Below, piece by piece: positions 25,965 to 34,595 of a stretch of DNA of 64,000 bases (position 1 is its first letter; every line of letters begins with the position of its first letter). The notes under the pieces are model-generated. The model was given only the letters and a program-made list of their open reading frames with translations. It made no database searches and was not told the origin of the DNA. The translations under genes were made by a program, and so were the position numbers. Origin of the DNA: Stappia sp. (GTDB lineage: Bacteria > Pseudomonadota > Alphaproteobacteria > Rhizobiales > Stappiaceae); the NCBI RefSeq assembly GCF_040110915.1, contig NZ_CP157793.1, forward strand, positions 2,988,939 to 3,052,938, written 5' to 3'.

Positions 25965-27551
25965 ATGACCAGCCAGACAGTGACCAACAGGTCGGCGACC
26001 GGCCAAACGGCGACCGGCCAGACCGTGACGGGCGATGCGAGCGCGGACCGGGAGATGCGGACCGGCGCGGCGGCGCGCAATGCCGGCCCGGTCAGCGGCA
26101 TCACCGGGGTGAGCGACCTGCGCCTGGTGCGTCAGTTCGGCTATGTCGGCGGACGCTGGGTGTCGGGCGAGACCGGCGACACCCTTGCCGTGCGCGATCC
26201 GGCGCGCGGCACCACGCTCGGCGAGGTCGCCGCGCTGACGCGCGATCAGGCGCGCGCCGCGATCGACACGGCCGACGCCGCCTTTCCCGACTGGGCCGGC
26301 GCCCTGCCGCAGGTGCGCTCCGACGCGCTGCGCCGCTGGTTCGACCTGATCGTCGCGCACAAGGAGGATCTCGCCCGGCTGATGACGCTGGAACAGGGCA
26401 AGCCGATCTCCGAATCGCGCGGCGAGATCGACTATGCCGCCTCCTTCGCCGAGTTCTACGCCGAGGAAGCCAAGCGGCCGAACATCGACAGCGTGACCTC
26501 GCATCTGCCCGACGCGGAAATGGAGCTGTGGCTGGAGCCGGTGGGCGTCGCGGCCCTCGTCACGCCGTGGAATTTCCCCTGCGCCATGATCACCCGCAAG
26601 GCGGCCGCCGCCCTTGCCGCCGGCTGCACCGTGCTGGTCCACCCCTCGCACGAGACGCCCTATTCCGCGCTGGCGCTCGCCGAGCTCGCGGAACGCGCGG
26701 GCTTTCCGCCGGGCGTCTTCAACGTGGTACCGGGCGACGCGGCGACCATCGTCGGCGCCTGGACGGCGGATGCGCGCGTGCGGGCCGTCTCCTTCACCGG
26801 CTCCACCGAGGTCGGCCGGCTGATCTACCGCCAATGCGCCGAGACGGTGAAGCGCATGGTGCTGGAACTGGGCGGGCATGCGCCGTTTCTCGTCTTCTCC
26901 GACGCCGATCTCGAGCGCGCGGAGGAGGAAGCGGTCAAGGCGAAGTTCGCGACCTCCGGGCAGGATTGCCTCGGCGCGAACCGCTTCTATGTCGCCCGCC
27001 CGCTCTATGCCGCCTTCTGCAAGGCGTTTGCCGAGCGCACCGCCGCGCTCACCGTGGGACGCGGGCTCGACGACCCCGACATCGGCCCCCTGATGAACGA
27101 GAATGCCGTCGCCAAGCAGCAGGCCCATGTGCGCGACGCGCTGGAGCGCGGGGCACGGCTTCTGACCGGCGGCGAACGGCACGACGCCGGACCGCTGTTC
27201 TTCAAGCCGACGGTGCTCGCCGACGTGCCGCATGACGCGCTGATCATGCGCGAGGAAACCTTCGGCCCCGTCGCCGCCATCGCGCCCTTCGACGACGAGG
27301 CGGAGGCCATCGCCCGGGCCAACGACAGCGAATACGGTCTGGTCGCCTATCTGCACACGCAGGACGCCCGGCGCATCTATCGCCTGACACGGGCCCTGCG
27401 CTACGGCATGGTGGCGGTGAACCGCACCAAGGTGACCGGCGCGCCGATCCCCTTCGGCGGCATGAAACAATCCGGCCTAGGGCGCGAGGGCGCCGCGCTC
27501 GGCATGCAGGACTTCATGGACCTCAAATACGTGTGCCGCGACTGGGCCTGA
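25965..27551 (+). CDS. doeC: Aldehyde dehydrogenase, DoeC-like (aspartate/succinate-semialdehyde DH)
   Basis: A 528-aa NAD(P)-dependent aldehyde dehydrogenase of the succinate-semialdehyde type. It has [14 protein letters not shown] (cofactor site), the FTGSTEVGR loop, catalytic Glu in LELGGHAPF and the catalytic Cys in [10 protein letters not shown]. In the ectoine pathway it would oxidise aspartate semialdehyde to aspartate. ATG at 25965 has AGGAGGGAG upstream, but gives an unusual N-terminal extension of about 45 residues rich in Thr/Gly with TATGQ-like repeats; an internal start near MRTGAAARN is possible. It is followed 74 nt later by doeD. Confidence 0.85.
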   Translation: MTSQTVTNRSATGQTATGQTVTGDASADREMRTGAAARNAGPVSGITGVSDLRLVRQFGYVGGRWVSGETGDTLAVRDPARGTTLGEVAALTRDQARAAIDTADAAFPDWAGALPQVRSDALRRWFDLIVAHKEDLARLMTLEQGKPISESRGEIDYAASFAEFYAEEAKRPNIDSVTSHLPDAEMELWLEPVGVAALVTPWNFPCAMITRKAAAALAAGCTVLVHPSHETPYSALALAELAERAGFPPGVFNVVPGDAATIVGAWTADARVRAVSFTGSTEVGRLIYRQCAETVKRMVLELGGHAPFLVFSDADLERAEEEAVKAKFATSGQDCLGANRFYVARPLYAAFCKAFAERTAALTVGRGLDDPDIGPLMNENAVAKQQAHVRDALERGARLLTGGERHDAGPLFFKPTVLADVPHDALIMREETFGPVAAIAPFDDEAEAIARANDSEYGLVAYLHTQDARRIYRLTRALRYGMVAVNRTKVTGAPIPFGGMKQSGLGREGAALGMQDFMDLKYVCRDWA

Positions 27552-27625
27552 GGGGCCGCGCGGCGCGCAGAACCCGACACGAAACACCCGGCACAAACAA
27601 CCCAGACACCAAACGGGAGACACAA

Positions 27626-28996
27626 ATGCTGACCAACGACCAGCTCGACAAGTGGGACCGCGAGGCCTTCATGCACCCCTCCACGCATCTGGCCCAGCAT
27701 GCGCGCGGCGAAAGCCCGACGCGCATCGTCACCGGCGGCGAGGGCGTGTTCATCGAGGACCGCGACGGCACGAAGCTGCTCGACGCCTTCGCCGGGCTCT
27801 ATTGCGTGAACGTCGGCTACGGCCAGACCGCGATCGCCGACGCCATCGCCGCGCAGGCGCGCGAACTCGCCTATTATCACGCCTATGTCGGCCACGGCAC
27901 GGAGACCTCCATCACACTGGCGAAGATGGTGCTCGACCGCGCGCCGGCGGGCATGTCGAAGGTCTATTTCGGCCTGTCGGGCTCCGACGCCAACGAGACC
28001 AACATCAAGCTCGTGTGGTATTACAACAACATCCGCGGTCTCCCCGAGAAGAAGAAGATCATCTCGCGCTGGCGCGGCTACCACGGCTCGGGCCTGATGA
28101 CCGGCTCGCTGACGGGGCTGGAGCTGTTCCACAAGAAGTTCGACCTGCCGCTCGCGCAGGTTCACCACACGACCGCGCCCTATTATTTCCGCCGACCCGA
28201 CCTCGACATGTCGGAAGCGGATTTCGTGGCCCATTGCGTCGCCGATCTGGAAGCGCTGATCGCCCGCGAGGGCGCCGACACCATCGCCGCCTTCATCGGC
28301 GAGCCGGCGCTCGGCACCGGCGGCATCGTGCCGCCCCCGGCGGGCTACTGGGCGGCGATCCAGGAGGTGCTGGCACGCCACGACATCCTGCTGATCGCCG
28401 ACGAGGTGGTGACCGGCTTCGGGCGTCTGGGCACCATGTTCGGCTCCGACCACTACGGCCTGACGCCCGACATCATCACCATTGCCAAGGGGCTGACCTC
28501 GGCCTATGCGCCGCTGTCGGGCTCCATCGTCAACGACAAGGTGTGGAAGGTGCTGGAACAGGGCACGGATGAAAACGGCCCGATCGGCCACGGCTGGACC
28601 TATTCCGCGCATCCGATCGGCGCGGCGGCCGGCGTCGCAAACCTCAAGCTGATCGACGAGCAGAACCTCGTCGCCAACGCCGGCGAGGTTGGCGGCTATC
28701 TCAATGCCGAGATGCGCAACGCGCTCGAAGGCCACGCCAACGTCGGCGAGGTGCGCGGCGAGGGGCTTCTCTGCGCCGTGGAATTCGTCAAGGACAAGGA
28801 CACGCGCACCTTCTTCGACGCCGGCGACAAGGTCGGCCCGCGGATCGCCGCCGCCCTCGTCAAGCGCGGCGTGATCGGCCGCGCCATGCCGCAGGGCGAC
28901 ATCCTCGGCTTCGCCCCGCCCTTCTGCCTGACCCACGCGGAGGCCGACACCATCGTCGCGCAGACCCGCGAGGCGGTCGCCGAGGTGCTCGGCTGA
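27626..28996 (+). CDS. doeD: Class III aminotransferase, DoeD-like (diaminobutyrate transaminase)
   Basis: A 456-aa PLP-dependent class III transaminase. The cofactor lysine is in [14 protein letters not shown] and the PLP-ring Asp in [13 protein letters not shown]. Its place between doeC and the doeA/doeX genes identifies it as the enzyme converting 2,4-diaminobutyrate to aspartate semialdehyde. GGGAG lies 7 nt upstream of the ATG at 27626. Substrate assignment is by context; related enzymes act on beta-alanine, taurine or putrescine. Confidence 0.85.
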   Translation: MLTNDQLDKWDREAFMHPSTHLAQHARGESPTRIVTGGEGVFIEDRDGTKLLDAFAGLYCVNVGYGQTAIADAIAAQARELAYYHAYVGHGTETSITLAKMVLDRAPAGMSKVYFGLSGSDANETNIKLVWYYNNIRGLPEKKKIISRWRGYHGSGLMTGSLTGLELFHKKFDLPLAQVHHTTAPYYFRRPDLDMSEADFVAHCVADLEALIAREGADTIAAFIGEPALGTGGIVPPPAGYWAAIQEVLARHDILLIADEVVTGFGRLGTMFGSDHYGLTPDIITIAKGLTSAYAPLSGSIVNDKVWKVLEQGTDENGPIGHGWTYSAHPIGAAAGVANLKLIDEQNLVANAGEVGGYLNAEMRNALEGHANVGEVRGEGLLCAVEFVKDKDTRTFFDAGDKVGPRIAAALVKRGVIGRAMPQGDILGFAPPFCLTHAEADTIVAQTREAVAEVLG

Positions 28997-29081
28997 CCGA
29001 CCCGTGCAGCGTCGCACGCCCGCGCCGAATCGCGTCTAATCGGCGCGCCGATGAGCATAAAGGGACGACGGGGGTGCGACG

Positions 29082-30632
29082 ATGACGGGACGGATGGACG
29101 CGCAATCGGCGCGCGAGGCGCAAGCCCTCGCCGCCTTTCTCTCCGGCGCGGCCGACCTCCTCGGCCCGGCCGCCGTGGCGCGAGGTGACGCCATCGAACC
29201 GCGTTTCCTGCGCGCGACGATCCCCTGGGCCGCGCGGCCGCTGGCCGTGCTGGCACCGGAAACGGCCGAGGCCGTGCCGGGTCTTCTCGCGCTGGCGAGC
29301 CGGCACGGCGTCCCCGTCCATCCCGTCAGCCGGGGACGGAGCTGGGGGCTCGGCTCGGCGCTGCCGCCGCGCGATGCGGTGGTGCTCGATCTCTCCCGCC
29401 TCGACCGCATCCTCGACCTCGATCTCCAGAACGGCACCGCCCGCATCGAGCCGGGCGTGACCTTCGCGGCGCTTCAGGCGCGGCTGAAGGCGGAGGGCCT
29501 CGCCTGGCATCTGCCCTCCTTCGGCGGACCGACGGATGCCAGCGTGCTCGCCAATGCGCTGGAACGCGGCGAAGGCGCGGGGACGCAAGGAGACCGCTTC
29601 GCCGGGCTGTGGGATCTCGACGTGGCGCTGGCGACGGGGCAGCGTTTTCGCACCGGCCACGGCCGCCACAAGCTGCCGGAGCTTTCGGCGCTGCACGCCC
29701 GCCCCGCCGGCCCGCTGGTCGAGGGGCTGTTCAGCCAGTCGAGCCTCGGCGTCGTGCTGTCGGGCCGCGTCACGCTGCAACCGACCCTGCCGCATGCCAG
29801 CACGATCCTCGCCGACATCGGCCCGGCCGAACGGCTCGACGGGGCCGTCGCCGCCCTGCGACGGCTGGTGACGGCGGGCCTCGTCGCCCCCCATGCCGCG
29901 GCGATCTGGAACGGGGCCAAGCGCGTGTCCTCCCTCGTCGGGCGTCATCACGCAACGCCGGAGGCGCTGACAATCGCGCCCGACGACTGGGCGCTGTCGG
30001 TGGTGCTCACCGCGCCGCATCCGGAGTTGATGCGGGTCGCCGGCAAGCTGGTCGTCGGCGAACTCGGCCCCCACTGCCGCGACCTGAAGGCATCGAGCGA
30101 CCGCGCCGACGACGGCACGCGGCTTGAAACCCCGATCACCGGCTTTTCCGACGGCGCCAACGTCATGAGCGCCTATTGGGGCAAGGCCACGCGCCCGGAG
30201 ACGCCCGGCAATCCCGATCTCGACGGCTGCGGTTTCTTGTGGCTCTGCCCGGCGCTGCCCTTCGACGGGGCCGCCATCCGAACGCTGGAGGAGATCGTGA
30301 CGACGACGGTCGCCGGCACACGGCTGCATCCCGCGCTCGGGCTTCAGGCCGTCTCGTCGCGCGCGCTGCATGCCTATGTCTCGCTGGCCTGGGATCGCGA
30401 CGACGCGGCCTCCGACGCCGACGCCATGCGCGCCCATGACCGCCTGATCGCCGCGTGCGCCGCCGCCGGCTTTTCGCCCTATCGCCTCGGCTGGCCGACG
30501 GTGCCGGCCCTGGGCGAGGCGCCGGACGACTGGGGGCATGTGCTGGCGACCCTCAAGCGGGCGCTGGACCCGGCCGGCATCCTGTCGCCCGGCCGCCTGC
30601 CCGGGCTCGATCGGGCCGGATCATCAGAGTGA
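29082..30632 (+). CDS. VAO/PCMH-family FAD-binding oxidoreductase
   Basis: A 516-aa flavoprotein of the vanillyl-alcohol oxidase / 4-cresol dehydrogenase type. The N-terminal PCMH FAD domain includes VHPVSRGRSWGLGSALP, equivalent to the family's PxSxGRNxGYG stretch, followed by the substrate cap (about 230-440). It lacks a signal peptide. It follows doeD by 85 nt on the same strand and ends at a strong terminator shared with the convergent export operon. Whether it belongs to ectoine catabolism, to the RiPP genes, or to neither cannot be told from sequence. Confidence 0.75.
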   Translation: MTGRMDAQSAREAQALAAFLSGAADLLGPAAVARGDAIEPRFLRATIPWAARPLAVLAPETAEAVPGLLALASRHGVPVHPVSRGRSWGLGSALPPRDAVVLDLSRLDRILDLDLQNGTARIEPGVTFAALQARLKAEGLAWHLPSFGGPTDASVLANALERGEGAGTQGDRFAGLWDLDVALATGQRFRTGHGRHKLPELSALHARPAGPLVEGLFSQSSLGVVLSGRVTLQPTLPHASTILADIGPAERLDGAVAALRRLVTAGLVAPHAAAIWNGAKRVSSLVGRHHATPEALTIAPDDWALSVVLTAPHPELMRVAGKLVVGELGPHCRDLKASSDRADDGTRLETPITGFSDGANVMSAYWGKATRPETPGNPDLDGCGFLWLCPALPFDGAAIRTLEEIVTTTVAGTRLHPALGLQAVSSRALHAYVSLAWDRDDAASDADAMRAHDRLIAACAAAGFSPYRLGWPTVPALGEAPDDWGHVLATLKRALDPAGILSPGRLPGLDRAGSSE

Positions 30633-30643
30633 CCCGCAAACAA

Positions 30644-30669
30644 GAAAGGGCCGGAGATCCGGCCCTTTC
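30644..30669. terminator. Bidirectional intrinsic terminator
   Basis: A perfect 12-nt inverted repeat (GAAAGGGCCGGA and its complement) with a 2-nt centre lies between two convergent stops, 12 nt after the flavoprotein gene and 27 nt beyond the stop of the 153-aa gene. The A/T-containing arm ends (AAAG, CTTT) suit termination in both directions. Confidence 0.75.
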
Positions 30670-30696
30670 CGCAAAGACGTTCCGTGCGGTGTCGGT

Positions 30697-31158
30697 TCAA
30701 TGCGTGGCCGCAGCTGCGCCCGAGGCCGCGAGCCGCATGGTCGCGCCCGCCGACAGGAAGGCGCTCAGCATCGCCGCCTGCGGCGCGAGCCCGCCCTTGA
30801 TCGCATCCGCATAGGTCGCCCGGGCGACCTTCTGCGCGGTCTCGTTGCCCGGTGCGTCACCGGCGGCCTGCATCTTCATGGCCACCACCTTGTCAAAGGC
30901 GGCATCCGCATCGCCGGTCTCGGCCAGCGCCTTGCAGAAGACGTCCATCACCAGAACCATCTCGGCTTCCGCGATGGATGCGTCGACGGCGGCGTTGAAA
31001 TCCTGACCGAGCGCGAGGCGCGCGGTGGTCGCCTCCTCGGCCTTGGCGCCGAGCAGCACCGCCTCGCCGGCCGACCAGCCGGCAAGCGACGCGCCGCCGG
31101 TCACCATGCCGGTGACGATGTCCTTCACCTGCTGAACCGCATCCTTACCCATGCTCAT
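30697..31158 (-). CDS. Hypothetical Ala-rich 153-aa protein of the export operon
   Basis: A 153-aa, mostly helical, alanine-rich protein with no recognised family. The N-terminus DAVQQVKDIVTGMVTGGASL contains a Gly-Gly at 21-22 with Val at -4 and Val at -12, a weak match to a double-glycine leader. Trp28 is its only Trp and Cys75 its only Cys. It follows the repeat cargo gene by 53 nt on the same strand and ends at the shared terminator, so it is the last gene of the export operon. It could be a second cargo, a chaperone or an immunity protein. Confidence 0.65.
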   Translation of the reverse strand: MSMGKDAVQQVKDIVTGMVTGGASLAGWSAGEAVLLGAKAEEATTARLALGQDFNAAVDASIAEAEMVLVMDVFCKALAETGDADAAFDKVVAMKMQAAGDAPGNETAQKVARATYADAIKGGLAPQAAMLSAFLSAGATMRLAASGAAAATH

Positions 31159-31211
31159 GATCTTCGCTCCTCACTTTCGGGGGTCTCGTTGACGGTCGAT
31201 CCGGGAGCGGA

Positions 31212-32198
31212 TCACCAGTGGTGGAAGAAATGCTTCACGGCGTGGCCGACCTTGTGGGCGGCATGGCTGACCGCATGCTCCACCTGATGGGCCTCGTGGC
31301 TGATCGCATGACCCGCCTCATGCGCCAGATGGCTGGCCTCGTGACCCACTTCCTGCGCGGCATGGGAAATCGCCGGCCCGAAGTGATGGTCGAAGAAATG
31401 GAAGGCGTTTTCGAACGGCTTCGTGTCGATCGAGAAGTGGAAGTCGAAGTCGATGCCGAGACCGGCCGCGATGTCGCCGCCCAGACCGAAGTTCAGGTGG
31501 TGATGCGAATAGCCCGCATGCGCCTCGCCCCCGATGCCGACCTCGCCGGCATCGACGCCACCGGACCCGCCGGCCGAACCGACACCATGGATCGACCCGT
31601 CGCCGCCGGCATGGGCTTCCGCGCCGGCGCCCGCCATCGCACTGCCCGAGCCGCCCGCGCCATAGGCGCCATGCCCGTGCTGGATGTCGGCGGAGCCATT
31701 GGCGTCCGCGCCGACCGTCGCCGACCCGCCGGCCGTCTCGGAGGCCGAAACGCCATGGGTGCTGACCGTGGAACTGGCGTCGCCCGACACGCTCGCCGAG
31801 GCCCCGGCCGAGGCCGACGCCCCGGTGTCGGAGGCATTGGAATGCGCCTCGCCGGACACACCCGCCCCGGCCTGTGCGTCGCCCGACACGGTCGAGCTCA
31901 CCGGACCCGCGCTGGCATGCGCCTCGCCATGCGCATCCGCGCCGACGCCGGCCGCGCCGGACACGCTGCCATGGCCCACATGCCCCGACACGCCGTCGCC
32001 GACATGAGCGCTGCCGGAGGCGCCGAGATGCGCGTCGCCCGTCGAGCCGGAGACCCCGGCGTGAACGCCGGCATCCGGATCGCTCCAGTCGCCGTCATCG
32101 TTGGAGAAGACCCGCGTGCCGCCGGAAACGCCCGCCAGGCGATCCAGCGGAATGGCATCGTCGAGCTCGTCGAATTTCGCGTGCAGTTCCTTGTTCAT
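31212..32198 (-). CDS. Double-glycine-leader secreted repeat protein with His-striped C-terminus
   Basis: A 328-aa protein without known homologues that I can name. Residues 1-27 form a double-glycine leader: ELDDAIPLDRLAGVSGG with Gly26-Gly27, Val at -4, Leu at -7 and Ile at -12, the pattern cut by C39 peptidases. Residues about 40-235 are a Gly/Ala/Ser/His low-complexity domain. Residues 274-328 are five 11-residue repeats of the form (G/E)HA(V/I)SHxAHxV, with His at positions 2, 6 and 9; all three are present in the last four repeats, while the first repeat is degenerate. GGAGGTGG precedes the ATG at 32198. It lies directly downstream of the C39/ABC exporter and is its evident cargo. Function is unknown; metal or haem binding, or a pH-switched membrane-active helix, are possible. 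Confidence 0.75.
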   Translation of the reverse strand: MNKELHAKFDELDDAIPLDRLAGVSGGTRVFSNDDGDWSDPDAGVHAGVSGSTGDAHLGASGSAHVGDGVSGHVGHGSVSGAAGVGADAHGEAHASAGPVSSTVSGDAQAGAGVSGEAHSNASDTGASASAGASASVSGDASSTVSTHGVSASETAGGSATVGADANGSADIQHGHGAYGAGGSGSAMAGAGAEAHAGGDGSIHGVGSAGGSGGVDAGEVGIGGEAHAGYSHHHLNFGLGGDIAAGLGIDFDFHFSIDTKPFENAFHFFDHHFGPAISHAAQEVGHEASHLAHEAGHAISHEAHQVEHAVSHAAHKVGHAVKHFFHHW

Positions 32199-32334
32199 TC
32201 CGCCACCTCCGAAACGTGATTGCGGGGGTAACGCTAGCGGGCGTTTCTTGCGATTCCGCAAAGGCAGAGGAATCAATTCTTCATTTTGGTCAGATGGTTA
32301 AACGAATGATAAGACAAATACTCAAGACGCGAAC

Positions 32335-32376
32335 GCCCACCGCACCGGTCTTCCTGCGAGGACCGGTGCGGCGGGC
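32335..32376 (-). terminator. Large stem-loop between exporter and cargo genes
   Basis: Arms 32335-32350 and 32361-32376 pair over 16 bp with a single mismatch, with a 10-nt loop. It lies 38 nt after the stop of the second ABC gene. There is no clear T-tract, so it may be an attenuator or transcript-end stabiliser. The AT-rich stretch beyond it (32255-32330) could hold a separate promoter for the cargo gene. Confidence 0.55.
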
Positions 32377-32414
32377 GTGACATCTATCTTTCACGCTCCT
32401 GCGGAGGGGCGCCG

Positions 32415-34595
32415 TCAGGCCGCGGCCTGCGCGTCGACGAGCCGGGCGAACAATCCGCCCCTTGCGCAAAGATCGGCATAGGCGCCGTCCTCGACGATAC
32501 GCCCGGCCTCCAGCACGAGGATCCTGTCGCAATTGCGCAGGGTTTCCAGCCGGTGGGCGATGCTGAGGGTCGTCACGTCCATCTCGTCGACCGCCCAGGC
32601 GATCTGTGCCTGAAGCGCGGGATCGAGCGCGCTCGTCGCCTCGTCCAGGATCAGCAGGCGCGGATGGCCGGCGAAGGCGCGCGCCAGCAGGATGCGCTGG
32701 ATCTGCCCGCCGGAAAAGCCGCAGTCGGTGTCGCCGATGGGCGTGCCGAGCCCCAGCGGCAGGGCGGCGACGTCGCGCGCGAGCCCGGCGCGCTTGAGCG
32801 CGGTGCGCGCCTCGTCCAACGTCAGATCCGTGCCGGCCGCGATGTTGTCGAAGAGCGTCCCGGGAAAGAGCCGCCCGCCCTGGCCGACGATGCCGACCTG
32901 ACGGCGCAGCGCGCGATCGTCGAGCCCGTCGAGATCGATCCCGTCGAACCAGATCTTGCCGTCCTCGCGCGGCACGAGACCGATGAGCGCCTTGATCAGC
33001 GTCGATTTGCCCGCGCCCGAGGGGCCGGCGATGCCGACATGCGTGCCCGGTTCGATGTCAAGGCTGACGCTGGAAAGGGCCGCCGGCGCGCCCGGCCTGT
33101 GCCGCACGGTCAGATCGCGACAGGCGACCCGCCCCTGAAGCGGCGGCGGCGCGGCCCCGTCGATGGCCGGGCGCGGGGCCGCCGTCAGAAGCGGGGTGAT
33201 CATCCGGTACTGAAGCCCCAGCATGGTCGCCTGATTGAAGGCGCCGAGCAGCGCCGATACGGCACCGGCGATGCTGCCGGCGGCCACGACGAGCGCGACC
33301 GGCTGGCCACCGGCCGCCACGCCGCCGGCGAGCGCCAGCGCGACGATGGCGGTGAACACCAGCGTGCCCTCGACCGCGCCCTCCAGCGCGGAGGCGGCAG
33401 CCCCCACCCGGTCCGCCTTCAGGAACCGGTGGCGCAGGGACACGAAGCCGTCGGTCCAGCGGTCGAACACGCGGCCCTCGGCGGCGGTCGCACGCACCGT
33501 GTCGATCATCGACAGGCCCTCGTAGGCGGTGGTCATCCAGCTTTGCGGCGCGACCAGCCCGTGGAGCAGCGCCCGCACCCGCGCGCGGGCGATCAGCGCC
33601 CCGCCGGCAACCAGCGCCAGCAGGACGCCGCCCATGAGGGCCGCGCCGGTGCCGGAGGTTCGTCCGATCACGACGACATTCGGCAGGGCGACCAGCAGGC
33701 TCGCCGACACGGAGAGCGCGATGCCCCAGCAGCCGCGATGCCAGCGCGCCATCGAGCGGCTGGCGAGCGCGGCGATCGGCGCGGCCGGCAGTCCCTCGCC
33801 GCGCGCCGCCGCCGCCTCGCCGATGCGGATCGCCCGGTCGAGCGCGGCCGCCCGCAAAAAGAAGCCGATGCGCCCGTCGAGGCGCAGCTGGGCGATGCCG
33901 GCGGCAAAGCGCGTCAACAGATTGGCCGCGAACAGCACCGCAAAGAAGATCATCATGTCGACGAGCAGACCCCGCTCGCCCTCCGGCACCACCGTGTCGA
34001 ACAGCGGACCGGTCAGCACCGGCAGCAGCGCCACGATCAGGCCGGCGGTCAGCGTGAAGGCGAAGAAGGCGGCGAGATCGCCGCGCCCCTGCATCAGACC
34101 GAAGCGCAGGAGCGCCTTGCCGGTGATCGGCGTGTCGGGCAGGGCCGGCAGGACCAGCACCGCATCGGGTTCGAAGTCCTCCAGCGCGAGTTCTGCCACC
34201 TTTCGCGGACGCCAGCCGCTTTCCGCGTCCGCCAAGCTCCAGCGCGCGCCGGACCGCGACAGCAGAACGGGATCGCCCGATTGCTCCGCGTCTGCCTTGC
34301 GGAAGGCGAGGATCGGCGCCGGCGCCTCGCCGATGCGCTGGTCGGTCAGCCGCACGGCGCGCGGTTGCAGCCCGGCCACCCGGGTCAGCCGCTCGATCGA
34401 GGCCATGCGCGCTTCCCCGGGCACCAGCGCGCTGCCCGGGACAAGCGTTCCACCGACGGCCCTGGCCGCCGCGCCCAGCGCCTCGACAAGCGCCGGGTCG
34501 GGTTTGGACATGGCCGGTTTCTCGGCCGTCAGCAGCGTTTCGATCCGCCGGGCGGAGGCTGCGAAGAGATCGTCGGTGCCGGTCTGCTGGCTCAT
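32415..34595 (-). CDS. NHLM-type ABC transporter, permease/ATPase (second subunit)
   Basis: A 726-aa ABC exporter half with fused membrane and ATPase domains, of the kind annotated as the second NHLM-bacteriocin transporter. The first 150 residues are a degenerate, non-peptidase N-terminal domain; membrane helices span about 170-455; the ATPase has Walker A GPSGAGKS (524-531), signature FSGGQIQRILLARAF and Walker B LLILDEATSALD. It overlaps the C39-containing transporter by 4 nt and probably pairs with it. Confidence 0.85.
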   Translation of the reverse strand: MSQQTGTDDLFAASARRIETLLTAEKPAMSKPDPALVEALGAAARAVGGTLVPGSALVPGEARMASIERLTRVAGLQPRAVRLTDQRIGEAPAPILAFRKADAEQSGDPVLLSRSGARWSLADAESGWRPRKVAELALEDFEPDAVLVLPALPDTPITGKALLRFGLMQGRGDLAAFFAFTLTAGLIVALLPVLTGPLFDTVVPEGERGLLVDMMIFFAVLFAANLLTRFAAGIAQLRLDGRIGFFLRAAALDRAIRIGEAAAARGEGLPAAPIAALASRSMARWHRGCWGIALSVSASLLVALPNVVVIGRTSGTGAALMGGVLLALVAGGALIARARVRALLHGLVAPQSWMTTAYEGLSMIDTVRATAAEGRVFDRWTDGFVSLRHRFLKADRVGAAASALEGAVEGTLVFTAIVALALAGGVAAGGQPVALVVAAGSIAGAVSALLGAFNQATMLGLQYRMITPLLTAAPRPAIDGAAPPPLQGRVACRDLTVRHRPGAPAALSSVSLDIEPGTHVGIAGPSGAGKSTLIKALIGLVPREDGKIWFDGIDLDGLDDRALRRQVGIVGQGGRLFPGTLFDNIAAGTDLTLDEARTALKRAGLARDVAALPLGLGTPIGDTDCGFSGGQIQRILLARAFAGHPRLLILDEATSALDPALQAQIAWAVDEMDVTTLSIAHRLETLRNCDRILVLEAGRIVEDGAYADLCARGGLFARLVDAQAAA

